Below, piece by piece: positions 29,652-36,803 of a stretch of DNA of 64,000 nt. The stretch covers positions 1,630,501 through 1,694,500 of the forward strand of contig NZ_CP011479.1 in assembly GCF_001011155.1 (NCBI RefSeq), given 5' to 3'. The DNA comes from Hoeflea sp. IMCC20628 (GTDB lineage Bacteria > Pseudomonadota > Alphaproteobacteria > Rhizobiales > Rhizobiaceae). The first letter of the stretch is position 1. Every line of letters begins with the position of its first letter. Both the position numbers and the translations under genes were made by a program. The notes below the pieces were generated by a model, which had not been told where the DNA came from, did no database searches, and worked only from the letters and a program-made list of their open reading frames with translations.

Positions 29652-31175
29652 GTGCAGGTCGGAATTGACATGGGGAGTTTGACTGGCGGACAGCCGGCCA
29701 CGCTCGACATTGAGGAACTGCTGGCGACCCGTCTTCTGGTGCAGGGCAATTCCGGATCCGGCAAGTCGCATTTGCTCAGGCGTCTGCTGGAGCAGTCGGC
29801 GCAATGGGTGCAGCAGGTGATCATCGATCCCGAGGGTGACTTTGTCACGCTTTCCGAGAAGTACGGCCACCTGGTGGTTGAAGGTGAGCGCAGCGAAGCC
29901 GAACTCGCTGGCATTGCCAGCCGGATCAGGCGGCATCGTGTCTCCTGCGTGCTGTCGCTGGAAGGGCTGGATGTCGAGCAACAGATGCGCGCCGCGGCTG
30001 TGTTTCTCAACGCCATGTTCGATGCCGAACACGAGTTCTGGTATCCGGTGCTGGTGGTGGTCGACGAGGCGCAGCTGTTTGCGCCTGCCGTTGGCGGCGA
30101 TGTCTCCGAAGACGCGCGCAAGATGTCGCTTGGCGCCATGACCAATTTAATGTGCCGTGGCCGCAAGCGCGGGTTGGCGGGCGTTATCGCCACGCAAAGA
30201 TTGGCGAAGCTGGCCAAGAATGTCGCGGCGGAAGCCTCCAATTTTCTGATGGGCCGGACATTTCTCGATATCGATATGGCGCGCGCTGCTGATCTGCTGG
30301 GCATGGACCGGCGGCAGGCCGAGATGTTCCGTGACCTGCAGCGCGGCAATTTCGTTGGTCTTGGCCCGGCGCTGTCACGGCGGCCGCTGCCGATCGCCAT
30401 TGGCGCGGTGGAGACCCAGGCGCGCTCGTCGAGCCCGAAGCTGATGCCGATGCCCGATGCGGTGGCCGATGTCGAGGAATTGATCTTCACCCCCGATCCG
30501 GACGAGTTCACCCGCCAGGCTGCGCGCCGGACCCGGCCGGCGCCGAGACCGACGACCGACATTCTAGCGGAACTGTCGCGCGCAACGCCGCTCGCCGATG
30601 CACCGCTGGCCCGGCCTGGCAAGGACAATGCCGCGCCGGAAATTGACCCGGGCGAGCGCGAGCAACGCATCAACCGGGTGCTGGATGAGATTCTCAGCGA
30701 CCCGCAATCGGGCTACCGCACCGACGCAGCGCTCTATCAGGATTTCATGGTCCGGCTGAGAATGGGCCGGGTCTCGGGGCCGCCAATGCCGCTCGGCGCA
30801 TTCCGTCGCCGCGTCGCCATTACCCGCTCCGGAGTCGATGCAGAGACCGCAGAAACTGACGCCTGGTCGACGGCGCTGTCACTCTCAGCCAATGTCTCGG
30901 AGGATCTGCAGGGTGTGTTCCTGATGCTGGCCCATGCCGCGATCAAGACAGCCCCATGTCCCTCCGATGCCCGCATTGCGCGGGCTTACGGCACCCACTC
31001 GGCCCGCCGGGCAAGGCGTCTGCTGGGCTATTTCGAAGAACAGGAACTGATCATCGTCCACGCCGATTTTTCCGGCAAGCGCATTGTCGGAATTCCGGAT
31101 CTGCAAGCGGAGACGGCGCCAGGGGCGGCCGATGCGCCGGACGAGAGCACGGAGAGTGCGCAGGCGGCGGAGTGA
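29652..31175 (+). CDS. HerA-like (DUF87) ATPase
   Basis: A 507-residue P-loop ATPase of the HerA/FtsK clade. Walker A is GNSGSGKS at 32-39, Walker B is VVVDEAQ at about 135-141, and 'GVIATQRLAKL' is the conserved Gln/Arg sensor segment. A C-terminal region (about 350-480) is helical and unrelated to the motor. Archaeal HerA works with NurA nuclease in DNA end resection, but no NurA-like gene is adjacent, so this is the stand-alone rhizobial form with unknown role. The GTG at 29652 is chosen because the following VQVGIDM fits the usual start; ATG at 29670 is the alternative. Confidence 0.8.
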   Translation: MQVGIDMGSLTGGQPATLDIEELLATRLLVQGNSGSGKSHLLRRLLEQSAQWVQQVIIDPEGDFVTLSEKYGHLVVEGERSEAELAGIASRIRRHRVSCVLSLEGLDVEQQMRAAAVFLNAMFDAEHEFWYPVLVVVDEAQLFAPAVGGDVSEDARKMSLGAMTNLMCRGRKRGLAGVIATQRLAKLAKNVAAEASNFLMGRTFLDIDMARAADLLGMDRRQAEMFRDLQRGNFVGLGPALSRRPLPIAIGAVETQARSSSPKLMPMPDAVADVEELIFTPDPDEFTRQAARRTRPAPRPTTDILAELSRATPLADAPLARPGKDNAAPEIDPGEREQRINRVLDEILSDPQSGYRTDAALYQDFMVRLRMGRVSGPPMPLGAFRRRVAITRSGVDAETAETDAWSTALSLSANVSEDLQGVFLMLAHAAIKTAPCPSDARIARAYGTHSARRARRLLGYFEEQELIIVHADFSGKRIVGIPDLQAETAPGAADAPDESTESAQAAE

Positions 31176-31304
31176 GGTGAGGGGCATTTCGGGGGTGTTT
31201 GGCAATCCGGCGTCTTTGCCATCGTCCGAGTGTCGCCGCAACCTATGTGGCTCAGAGGCTGAGCGGAGGCGATCTGACAATCCGGGTTCCAAAAAATGCG
31301 CGGG

Positions 31305-31354
31305 TGTAGCTCGGTGTTTAAGTCGACAGGAAAGAATCACTGGTTCGAGCTACA
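31305..31354. repeat. 9-bp inverted repeat with tRNA-like bases
   Basis: TGTAGCTCG (31305-31313) is perfectly repeated in inverted form as CGAGCTACA (31346-31354), 32 bases apart. The right arm sits in GGTTCGAGC, like a tRNA T-arm, and the left arm in GTAGCTC, like a D-arm. No full cloverleaf with an acceptor stem can be drawn, so at most this is a tRNA relic or a small hairpin RNA. Confidence 0.35.
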
Positions 31355-31367
31355 GTACTTTGCGCGT

Positions 31368-31399
31368 AAAAACGCGACCCGACCGGCGTGGTCGGATCG
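31368..31399 (-). terminator. intrinsic terminator of the HdeD/helical-protein operon
   Basis: Read on the minus strand, CGATCCGACC pairs with GGTCGGGTCG (10 bp, one wobble) around ACGCC and is followed by CG and TTTTT. It lies 35 bases after the end of the last gene of the leftward operon at 31434. Confidence 0.8.
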
Positions 31400-31433
31400 C
31401 AAATCAACTCTTGGTCGTCCTAGACCCAGGCTG

Positions 31434-31889
31434 TCAGCTTGGGTCGAATTCGGACTTGGCTTTCACCCATGAGTTGCGCAGGACGTCAAAGGAGTCAGAA
31501 AAGCCGCCCTTCATATCCGTCCATGCATCGGCTGTACTGTAACGCAATCCGGCGAGGTCTTCGGCAACTTTGATCCGTAGCTGGCGCAGAGCGGCCATTT
31601 CAGCCTTGGCCTTGGCCTTGGCAGCATCGTCCATGCTCGCCCAGTTGTTCCGAATACGCGCTTCGAGATCGAGGATGCTCGCATCTATGTTTTTTAGCGA
31701 TGCGCGGCTCTTGGCAACAAGCTCATCACGTTTCGCATAGGCATAGTCGCCTGTAACTTCGACCAGTGCCTGTGCCTCGGTTTTCACATCTTCAAAAGAT
31801 GTCTGGGCATAGGCATTTGTCATCGTCCCCGCGGTTGCCAGGATCAGGGTCATCGCGGCGGCGTTCTTGAGATTCATCCACTTGGTCAT
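31434..31889 (-). CDS. secreted alpha-helical protein, sll1863-like stress type
   Basis: A 151-residue protein with a Sec signal peptide (hydrophobic residues 10-24, cleavage after AYA). The mature part is one long helical region rich in Ala, Lys, Glu and Asp ('EARIRNNWASMDDAAKAKAKAEMAAL'), resembling the sll1863 stress-protein family and distantly the neighbouring gene product. There are no cysteines. The start follows AAGGAATGCAG. It is the last gene of the leftward hdeD-led group, 74 bases after its neighbour, and ends at a clear terminator. Function unknown; periplasmic stress protection is inference from context. Confidence 0.7.
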   Translation of the reverse strand: MTKWMNLKNAAAMTLILATAGTMTNAYAQTSFEDVKTEAQALVEVTGDYAYAKRDELVAKSRASLKNIDASILDLEARIRNNWASMDDAAKAKAKAEMAALRQLRIKVAEDLAGLRYSTADAWTDMKGGFSDSFDVLRNSWVKAKSEFDPS

Positions 31890-31962
31890 TCTGCATTCCT
31901 TCTTGATTGAGAGTCATTTGGTACAGGTGGCGCGTTGCGGTGATTGAACGCGCCGTAGGTCA

Positions 31963-32580
31963 TCAGGATTGTTCTTCGTGACCTTGATTGTCTTTGAACG
32001 CCGCTTGAGCCTCGTCGAAAGCTTTTTCAAACGTGTGGCGCGACTCGGTTAGTGCCGTGCGCAAGGCTGCCCAAGATTTGCCGCCCGCTGCGTTCAGTTT
32101 TTTCAGCTGGTCACCTGCAGTAGCGGCGTCCTTCTCAAGTTTGGCGACGGCAGCATCAACGTCGGCCTTGCGGTCCGTCTGGAATTTCGCGGCGCCATCC
32201 TTGAATTTTTCAGCCGTTTCACGCCAGGCTTTTTGCTGCGCCGCAACGCGGGCTTCAAAAGTCTTTCTGGTTGCCTCTGCCTGCCCTTCAGCGGCATCAA
32301 GATAAGCATCAACTGCCTTTTCAAACGACGCCCATTCGGCCTCACGTTCGGCCTCGGTGGCGGCCCAAGCTTGCGCGTTCATATCCTGTTCTTTCTGAGT
32401 CCAAGCTGCGAACTTGTCGCGGCGGGTTTTCATGTCGGCGATCGTCGCTTCCGCTTGTGCCCGGGCATCCGATTGCAGATATGCGACCTTGGCTTTGAGA
32501 ACCGCGACCGATGCATCCATCTCGTCGAGGCGTGTTTTGGTCCAGTCGGTATAGGTGTGAATTGGGCTTTTGGTGGTCAT
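31963..32580 (-). CDS. cytoplasmic alpha-helical coiled-coil protein, sll1863-like
   Basis: A 205-residue protein without signal peptide, almost entirely charged Ala/Lys/Glu/Gln helix. It opens with 'YTDWTKTRLDEMDASVAVLKAKVAYLQ' and contains regularly spaced Trp and Phe residues ('AAWTQKEQDM', 'AEWASFEKAVDAYLDAAEGQ', 'AWRETAEKFKDGAAKF'), a pattern seen in sll1863-type stress-response proteins. Strong AAGGAG ribosome site. It sits between hdeD and the secreted helical protein on the same strand, which suggests a shared stress function; the molecular activity is unknown. Confidence 0.7.
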   Translation of the reverse strand: MTTKSPIHTYTDWTKTRLDEMDASVAVLKAKVAYLQSDARAQAEATIADMKTRRDKFAAWTQKEQDMNAQAWAATEAEREAEWASFEKAVDAYLDAAEGQAEATRKTFEARVAAQQKAWRETAEKFKDGAAKFQTDRKADVDAAVAKLEKDAATAGDQLKKLNAAGGKSWAALRTALTESRHTFEKAFDEAQAAFKDNQGHEEQS

Positions 32581-32693
32581 TTTTCTTCTCCTTGTTTGTT
32601 CTTTGAAAACCGGACTCCGCCTCTGTGCACACCTTCATCAGGAAGCTGGGCATTCAGTCGACAGTTCGAAATGTCGTGGGGCACGGCTCTATA

Positions 32694-33272
32694 TCACTCG
32701 GCACTTTGGTCAAAAACCTTGCCTACAGCGGTGGCGATCATCACCAGCGACACGCCGGACATCAGAAGGTTGATGCCGACAAGCATGCCGAGAGCCCATA
32801 GTGCCGAGAATGGAAATTGCACCATCAACATCACGCCCAGCACGATAGCAATGATGCCGTCGAAAAGTGCCCAGCCCCAAACGGACAGCGGCCGCAACTG
32901 AAAAGCAAAGATTGTTTTCAGCACGCCTTCGGCTACGAAGGTTGCCGCAACCACGATGGTTAGTGCGAACATTCCTTGCAGCGGGTACATAACCAGATAT
33001 CCACCGGCAATTACCCAAAGCGCGCCAAGGATGAAGGCCAGAGTCATGCTTTTCCACTTCGGAAGGCTGAATGCCCCCATCGCCTGGGCAATGCCAGCAA
33101 TGATCAGCATCATGCCGACAGTGAGCTCAACACCAAAACTGCTGAGCATCGGAAAGGTGATGGCCACAACGCCAGCGACGATCATCACAATGGCAAGGAC
33201 GATCACCCAATGGCGGCCGCGTGCGATGGCAGTGCCGAACGACGGGAAGTCTTCTGAAGCAGTTTTTGTCAT
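32694..33272 (-). CDS. hdeD: HdeD family membrane protein (DUF308)
   Basis: A 192-residue protein with six membrane helices in three repeated hairpins, the DUF308/HdeD pattern. The third unit 'VWGWALFDGIIAIVLGVMLMVQFPFSALWALGMLVGINLL' is diagnostic: W-x2-L/F-x-G-I and a P/W pair. E. coli HdeD supports acid resistance at high cell density; here acid or general envelope stress is the likely theme. It is the first gene of the leftward trio, and a perfect FNR/FixK-type palindrome stands about 145 bases upstream. Confidence 0.85.
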   Translation of the reverse strand: MTKTASEDFPSFGTAIARGRHWVIVLAIVMIVAGVVAITFPMLSSFGVELTVGMMLIIAGIAQAMGAFSLPKWKSMTLAFILGALWVIAGGYLVMYPLQGMFALTIVVAATFVAEGVLKTIFAFQLRPLSVWGWALFDGIIAIVLGVMLMVQFPFSALWALGMLVGINLLMSGVSLVMIATAVGKVFDQSAE

Positions 33273-33394
33273 GCTGTTTTCTTTTCTCGTATCCCAGTTG
33301 TCACAATGACTCAGGCAAAATCGTGTGGATTTTGTTTTTCTATTTGCATCAGATAATTGGTCGGTTAGCTGTGCTTGCCATTGAAGCTAGTCTC

Positions 33395-33446
33395 TCCACG
33401 CGCACCGGGTTTGACTAAGGTCAATAGCCAAACATGTGCGCGTGGA
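33395..33446. repeat. 52-base imperfect palindrome enclosing the FNR-type site
   Basis: TCCACGCGCAC (33395-33405) and GTGCGCGTGGA (33436-33446) are perfect 11-bp inverted repeats. Inside them GTTTG (33409-33413) pairs with CAAAC (33429-33433), and the loop holds the TTGAC/GTCAA palindrome. As DNA this looks like nested operator symmetry; as RNA it would be a strong hairpin. There is no T-run, so it is not a simple terminator. Confidence 0.7.
33411..33424. promoter_or_regulatory. FNR/FixK-type binding site
   Basis: TTGAC-TAAG-GTCAA is a perfect palindrome that fits the CRP/FNR-family consensus TTGAY-N4-RTCAA used by FixK, FnrN and related oxygen or redox regulators in rhizobia. Its centre is about 145 bases before hdeD, so with activation from -41.5 the transcript would start near 33376 and run leftward. 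Control of the hdeD operon by low oxygen is inferred from this. Confidence 0.6.
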
Positions 33447-33693
33447 TCGGTTCCGCTGGTGAATGGCCATGTCCATCGCAAGCGAGTTGGTTTCGCCTAG
33501 GGACACCGCGTTAGGAAGCGTGTGTATTCCAAATTATGGACGAATGACGGATGCAGCGACTTCGTATTATTGGCAGCATTTCGAAAATGGTCAGATTTGG
33601 TCAACGCGGAAAATTGCCGACCTTTTTGCGACAAGCCTCATTGAAACCGAGTGATGCAAATTACTGATGCAAAAAATCCATTTAGCATGCGAA
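33447..33693. other. low-GC spacer with a doubtful small frame
   Basis: This stretch is visibly more AT-rich than the chromosome around it. A plus-strand frame of 63 codons (33463-33654) starts 39 bases after the FNR-type site; it ends [12 protein letters not shown] and has no recognised domain and no good ribosome site. I regard it as unproven. The composition supports a foreign or decayed origin for the segment. Confidence 0.45.
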
Positions 33694-33863
33694 CTACGCT
33701 TGCTCTTCCCAAACCTTCACCAGTTCGACAATCAGTTTCCACCGCCTTTTCCAGGTCCTGGCGGCTGATCCATTCGAGCGGCGAGTGGTACGCGTGGCCG
33801 CCGGTGAAAATGTTGGGGCAGGGCAGGCCCATGAAGGAGAGTCGTGAGCAATCGGTGCCGCCG
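33694..33863 (-). pseudogene. decayed copy of the pepT 3' end
   Basis: About 165 bases match the last 53 codons of the intact pepT gene at 35254-36486 on the same strand, with 13 substitutions and one inserted base by my count (about 92% identity). The encoded pieces [31 protein letters not shown] and [12 protein letters not shown] mirror PepT but carry changes (Tyr to Phe, Ser to Ala, Met to Leu) and a +1 frameshift before IVEL. The match begins abruptly at 33863 and runs to the stop codon. Because residues differ as well, it is an old duplicate or an allele from another strain. Confidence 0.85.
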
Positions 33864-34033
33864 GGCCGTCCGAAGCGCCTGTGCAGCAGAAATCACGAAA
33901 CAGTGAAGATGGTTTAACGCGTGGTTTGTTGCCCAGCCTTGGGATCGATTGGAAACGCACTATAATCAGGTGTGAGCCATGATTGAGCCGCTTTTCCGGC
34001 CGTCAAACCAGTAGTCTGACAGGAGCAATCCAT
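33864..34033. other. upstream region of the Tat/heme cassette
   Basis: The 170 bases between the pepT fragment and the cassette carry its presumed promoter. They include an AT-rich stretch (GCACTATAATCAGG around 33956-33969) whose TATAAT is a perfect -10 hexamer; a weak -35 such as TTGGGA lies about 17 bases before it. The cassette's first ATG follows AGGAG at 34021-34025. Confidence 0.4.
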
Positions 34034-34522
34034 ATGACTGACGCTATCACCACACGCCGTGGCCTTCTTGCCGCTACAGGTGCACTCGTTGCGACGGGGG
34101 CGGCGGGCCTCATCTTGCCTGCGCGCGCGCAAGGCGTTGCGGCGACGCCTTCGATGCGCGGCGGGTCCAACAATTATCTTCCCGGAGCGCCTGTCGTGGA
34201 ACGGATCGGTGGTGGCGGGTTCTGGATGACAGGCACCGTCCGTCGCGCCGGTGATGGTGCGCCGCTGGCGGGCCAGCGCATCCAGATCTGGGCGCACACG
34301 ACCGAAGGTGATGAACGTGACCCTTGGAGCCACGGTGCCACATTGACTGACGCCAATGGCGAGTTCCGGCTGGAGATGCCGCAGATCGTTCCGGCGTTCG
34401 GTCAGCCCCATGGTCACCTAGCCTATGATGATGATGATTTCAAAACCGTCTTCCTGCGCCCGGTCATGGCGAGCGCAAGCGACACCAGCCTTGCCGCGGA
34501 TTTCGTGCTTCAGCCGGTTTGA
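34034..34522 (+). CDS. Tat-exported protein with intradiol-dioxygenase-like fold
   Basis: A 162-residue protein. Residues 7-13 (TRRGLLA) and the following hydrophobic stretch ending ARA form a twin-arginine signal, so it is exported folded, probably with a cofactor. The mature part has the beta-sandwich pattern of intradiol ring-cleavage dioxygenases: 'FWMTGTVRRAGDGAPLAGQRIQIW', 'GATLTDANGEFRLEMP' and H126-G-H128 at the usual HxH iron-ligand place. The tyrosine ligands of real catechol dioxygenases are not evident, so another redox or binding role is likely. Its stop overlaps the next gene's TTG start by 4 bases, tying it to the heme membrane protein. Confidence 0.7.
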   Translation: MTDAITTRRGLLAATGALVATGAAGLILPARAQGVAATPSMRGGSNNYLPGAPVVERIGGGGFWMTGTVRRAGDGAPLAGQRIQIWAHTTEGDERDPWSHGATLTDANGEFRLEMPQIVPAFGQPHGHLAYDDDDFKTVFLRPVMASASDTSLAADFVLQPV

Positions 34523-35145
34523 GCGAAGTGGGCCTCAAGAGATTCTCCCGGGTCCGGAGCACAATCATCTGGGGTGCCGTTGCGACAGCCATTGCGGTGC
34601 CTTTAGCGGCGGCATCAGCAAGTCCGCTGCTCGCATGGCGCGATCCGGTCTACATTCTGGCGGGTTTTGCAGGCGTCATCGCCATGGCGCTGCTTCTGCT
34701 TCAGCCGCTGCTGGCGGGCGGAACCTTGCCGGGCCTCTCGGGTCCACGCGGGCGGCTCGTGCACCGCTGGGTCGGAGGCGTTCTGGCGGCGGCGGTTGTC
34801 ATTCACGTCGCGGCCCTTTGGGTCACCAGCCCGCCGGACGTCATCGACGCGCTTGTCTTTGCCGCGCCTACGCCGTTTTCTGCCTGGGGCGTTGTCGCCA
34901 TGTGGGCCGTGTTTGCATCGGCATGTCTCGCCTTGTTCCGTCGGCGTTTGCGGCTGCGGCCGCTGACGTGGCGTCGCGCTCACACGGCGTTGGCGGCGGT
35001 GATTGTCGTGGGAAGTGTTGTCCATGCGATGCTGATTGAGGGAACCATGGAAACACTATCGAAGGCTGCGCTTTGCGCGCTGGTGCTCGCGGCAACTGTG
35101 AAGGTCGTCGCGGGTCTGCGGCTTTGGGTGAAGCGAATTGACTGA
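34519..35145 (+). CDS. ferric reductase-like bis-heme membrane protein
   Basis: A 208-residue integral membrane protein with about six hydrophobic segments and no soluble domain. Two helices carry histidine pairs with identical spacing, His82/His96 and His155/His169 (H-x13-H), the geometry for two stacked b-type hemes in the ferric reductase-like/YedZ (MsrQ) domain. Such proteins pass quinol or flavin electrons to a periplasmic partner; the Tat protein encoded just upstream is the obvious candidate. Translation starts at TTG 34519 within the preceding stop region (TTGA). Family membership is by pattern only. Confidence 0.72.
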   Translation: MSEVGLKRFSRVRSTIIWGAVATAIAVPLAAASASPLLAWRDPVYILAGFAGVIAMALLLLQPLLAGGTLPGLSGPRGRLVHRWVGGVLAAAVVIHVAALWVTSPPDVIDALVFAAPTPFSAWGVVAMWAVFASACLALFRRRLRLRPLTWRRAHTALAAVIVVGSVVHAMLIEGTMETLSKAALCALVLAATVKVVAGLRLWVKRID

Positions 35146-35253
35146 GGCAGCAGTCCGGCAAGAGCTGTTGTTTATGCCATGAGATGAAAGTTGCATGTCC
35201 TGGCAAGGGGGAGCCGCAGCAGAAACACTTGATTTTGCTGCGGTTCGGGTTGC

Positions 35254-36486
35254 TCAGGCCCGTTCTTCCCAAACCTTCACCAGTTCGACAATCGTTTCCG
35301 CTGACTTCTCCATGTCCTGGCGGCTGATCCATTCGAGCGGCGAATGGTACGAGTGGCCGCCGGTGTAGATGTTGGGGCAGGGCAGGCCCATGAAGGAGAG
35401 GCGTGAGCCGTCGGTGCCGCCGCGGATGGAGTTGGTAACCGGTTCGAGGCCTGCGCGGCGGACAGCTTCGACCAGATTGCTCATGATTTCGGGGTGGCCG
35501 TCGAGCACTTCTTTCATGTTGCGGTACTGCTCAGTCACCTTGAAGCTCATGGTTGAACCGGGATAGGAGGACATGACCTCTTCCGCGATGCCCTTGAGCA
35601 TGGCTTCTTTTTCTCTGAGGCCGTCATTGACGAAATCGCGGATGATGAGTTTCAGATGCGCCTTGTCCATCGAGCCGCTGACGTCTGTCGGATGAATGAA
35701 GCCCTGGCGTCCGGCCGTGGTTTCCGGCGCCAGATCTTTCGGCAACCGGGCGATGATGTCACCGGCGATCTTGATGGCGTTCTCCATCACGCCCTTGGAG
35801 GTGCCCGGATGCTGGGCGACGCCCAAAATATCTATCTCGACGCCGTCGGCGGAAAAAGTCTCGTCGTCGACCTCGCCGATGCGTCCGCCATCCATGGTGT
35901 AGGCGAAGGCGGCGCCGAGTTTTGCGATGTCGACCTTGTCGGCGCCGCGGCCGATTTCCTCGTCGGTGGTGAAGAGGATTTTTATCGTGCCGTGGCGGAT
36001 CTCCGGATTGGCGGTCAGGAATTGCACAGCCGTCATGATTTCCGCCACGCCGGCCTTGTCGTCTGCCCCGAGCAAAGTGGTGCCGTCCGTGGTGATGATG
36101 TCATGGCCGATCTGCTGCTTGAGATCGGGGTGCTCGCTGACCTTGATGATGCGGCTCACATCGCCGGTTAGCTGGATGTCGCCGCCCTGGTAGTTCCGCA
36201 CCACGTTCGGCTTGACATTGGTGCCGGTGAAATCGGGTGCGGTATCCACGTGCGAACAGAAGCAGATCACCGGTACTGTCTTGTCTGTGTTGGCTGGCAG
36301 GGTCGCATAGATATTGCCGTGTTCGTCCATATGGGCGTCGCTGAGGCCGAGTGTCAGCAGTTCCGTGACGAGCACGCGGCCGAGATCCTTCTGTTTCTCC
36401 GTCGAGGGCTGCGCGGACGAATCCGGATCCGATTGGGTGTCGATGACAACGTAACGCAGCAGGCGGTCTAAAACAGTGTCGGCCAT
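35254..36486 (-). CDS. pepT: peptidase T (tripeptidase)
   Basis: PepT (410 residues) is a cytoplasmic M20-family zinc aminotripeptidase (EC 3.4.11.4). Zinc-site motifs are present: 'CFCSHVDTAPD' (His and Asp), 'LLGADDKAGVAEIM' (bridging Asp), 'LFTTDEEIGRGAD' with catalytic Glu-Glu, 'AYTMDGG' and 'GLPCPNIYTGGHSYHSPLEW' near the end with the last His ligand. Length is that of the family. The 3' end is duplicated in decayed form 1.4 kb downstream (33694-33863), with a two-gene cassette between. The promoter lies in the 318 bases shared with rpsD. Confidence 0.93.
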   Translation of the reverse strand: MADTVLDRLLRYVVIDTQSDPDSSAQPSTEKQKDLGRVLVTELLTLGLSDAHMDEHGNIYATLPANTDKTVPVICFCSHVDTAPDFTGTNVKPNVVRNYQGGDIQLTGDVSRIIKVSEHPDLKQQIGHDIITTDGTTLLGADDKAGVAEIMTAVQFLTANPEIRHGTIKILFTTDEEIGRGADKVDIAKLGAAFAYTMDGGRIGEVDDETFSADGVEIDILGVAQHPGTSKGVMENAIKIAGDIIARLPKDLAPETTAGRQGFIHPTDVSGSMDKAHLKLIIRDFVNDGLREKEAMLKGIAEEVMSSYPGSTMSFKVTEQYRNMKEVLDGHPEIMSNLVEAVRRAGLEPVTNSIRGGTDGSRLSFMGLPCPNIYTGGHSYHSPLEWISRQDMEKSAETIVELVKVWEERA

Positions 36487-36601
36487 GGGGTGCGTCCTAT
36501 TCCGGTGGGCGGGCTGACCATGCTATAACCCTCCTTGAAGGTTACGGGAATATGTCCGGGCGGCTGGCGAGGTATTGTCCCGCGCTTTGCCTTCAGAGTG
36601 A

Positions 36602-36630
36602 TTGACTTCCCGGTTAAACCACCTTAGAGA
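36602..36630 (+). promoter_or_regulatory. sigma-70 promoter candidate for rpsD
   Basis: TTGACT (36602-36607) and TAGAGA (36625-36630) are separated by exactly 17 bases. Transcription would begin near 36637, giving rpsD a leader of about 165 bases. Confidence 0.55.
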
Positions 36631-36639
36631 CCCCGGTAG

Positions 36640-36667
36640 CGCGAGAGTTCATGCTCTCGCGTTTTCT
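36640..36667 (+). terminator. terminator-like hairpin in the rpsD leader
   Basis: CGCGAGAG pairs perfectly with CTCTCGCG around TTCATG and is followed by TTTTCTT. No rightward gene ends before it (pepT reads leftward), so it seems to belong to the rpsD leader as an attenuator, or to end a very short transcript. Confidence 0.6.
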
Positions 36668-36803
36668 TACGTGTCCCGTGGACGGTTTGCACAAAGCGTG
36701 CGTCGACCGTTCTGTCAGGTCTCAAAAACAGGGGCCAGAGGAGGGCGCGTTTCCTTCAACCAGTTTGAGTGCAAACTGGTGCAACCGTTTGAAAGGAAAT
36801 GCG

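Larger units (their letters stand above)
36487..36803. other. divergent region with rpsD promoter and leader
   Basis: The 317 bases between pepT and rpsD hold an rpsD promoter candidate (36602-36630), a terminator-like hairpin (36640-36667) and a second hairpin CCAGTTTG/CAAACTGG at 36763-36782 just ahead of the ribosome site. The untranslated leader would be about 165 bases, long enough for autoregulation by the S4 protein. No protein gene is credible here. Confidence 0.55.

Noticed and set aside
33463-33654. 63-codon plus-strand frame after the FNR-type site
   Set aside because: No recognisable motif or ribosome site in an AT-rich stretch; kept only as a description of the spacer.
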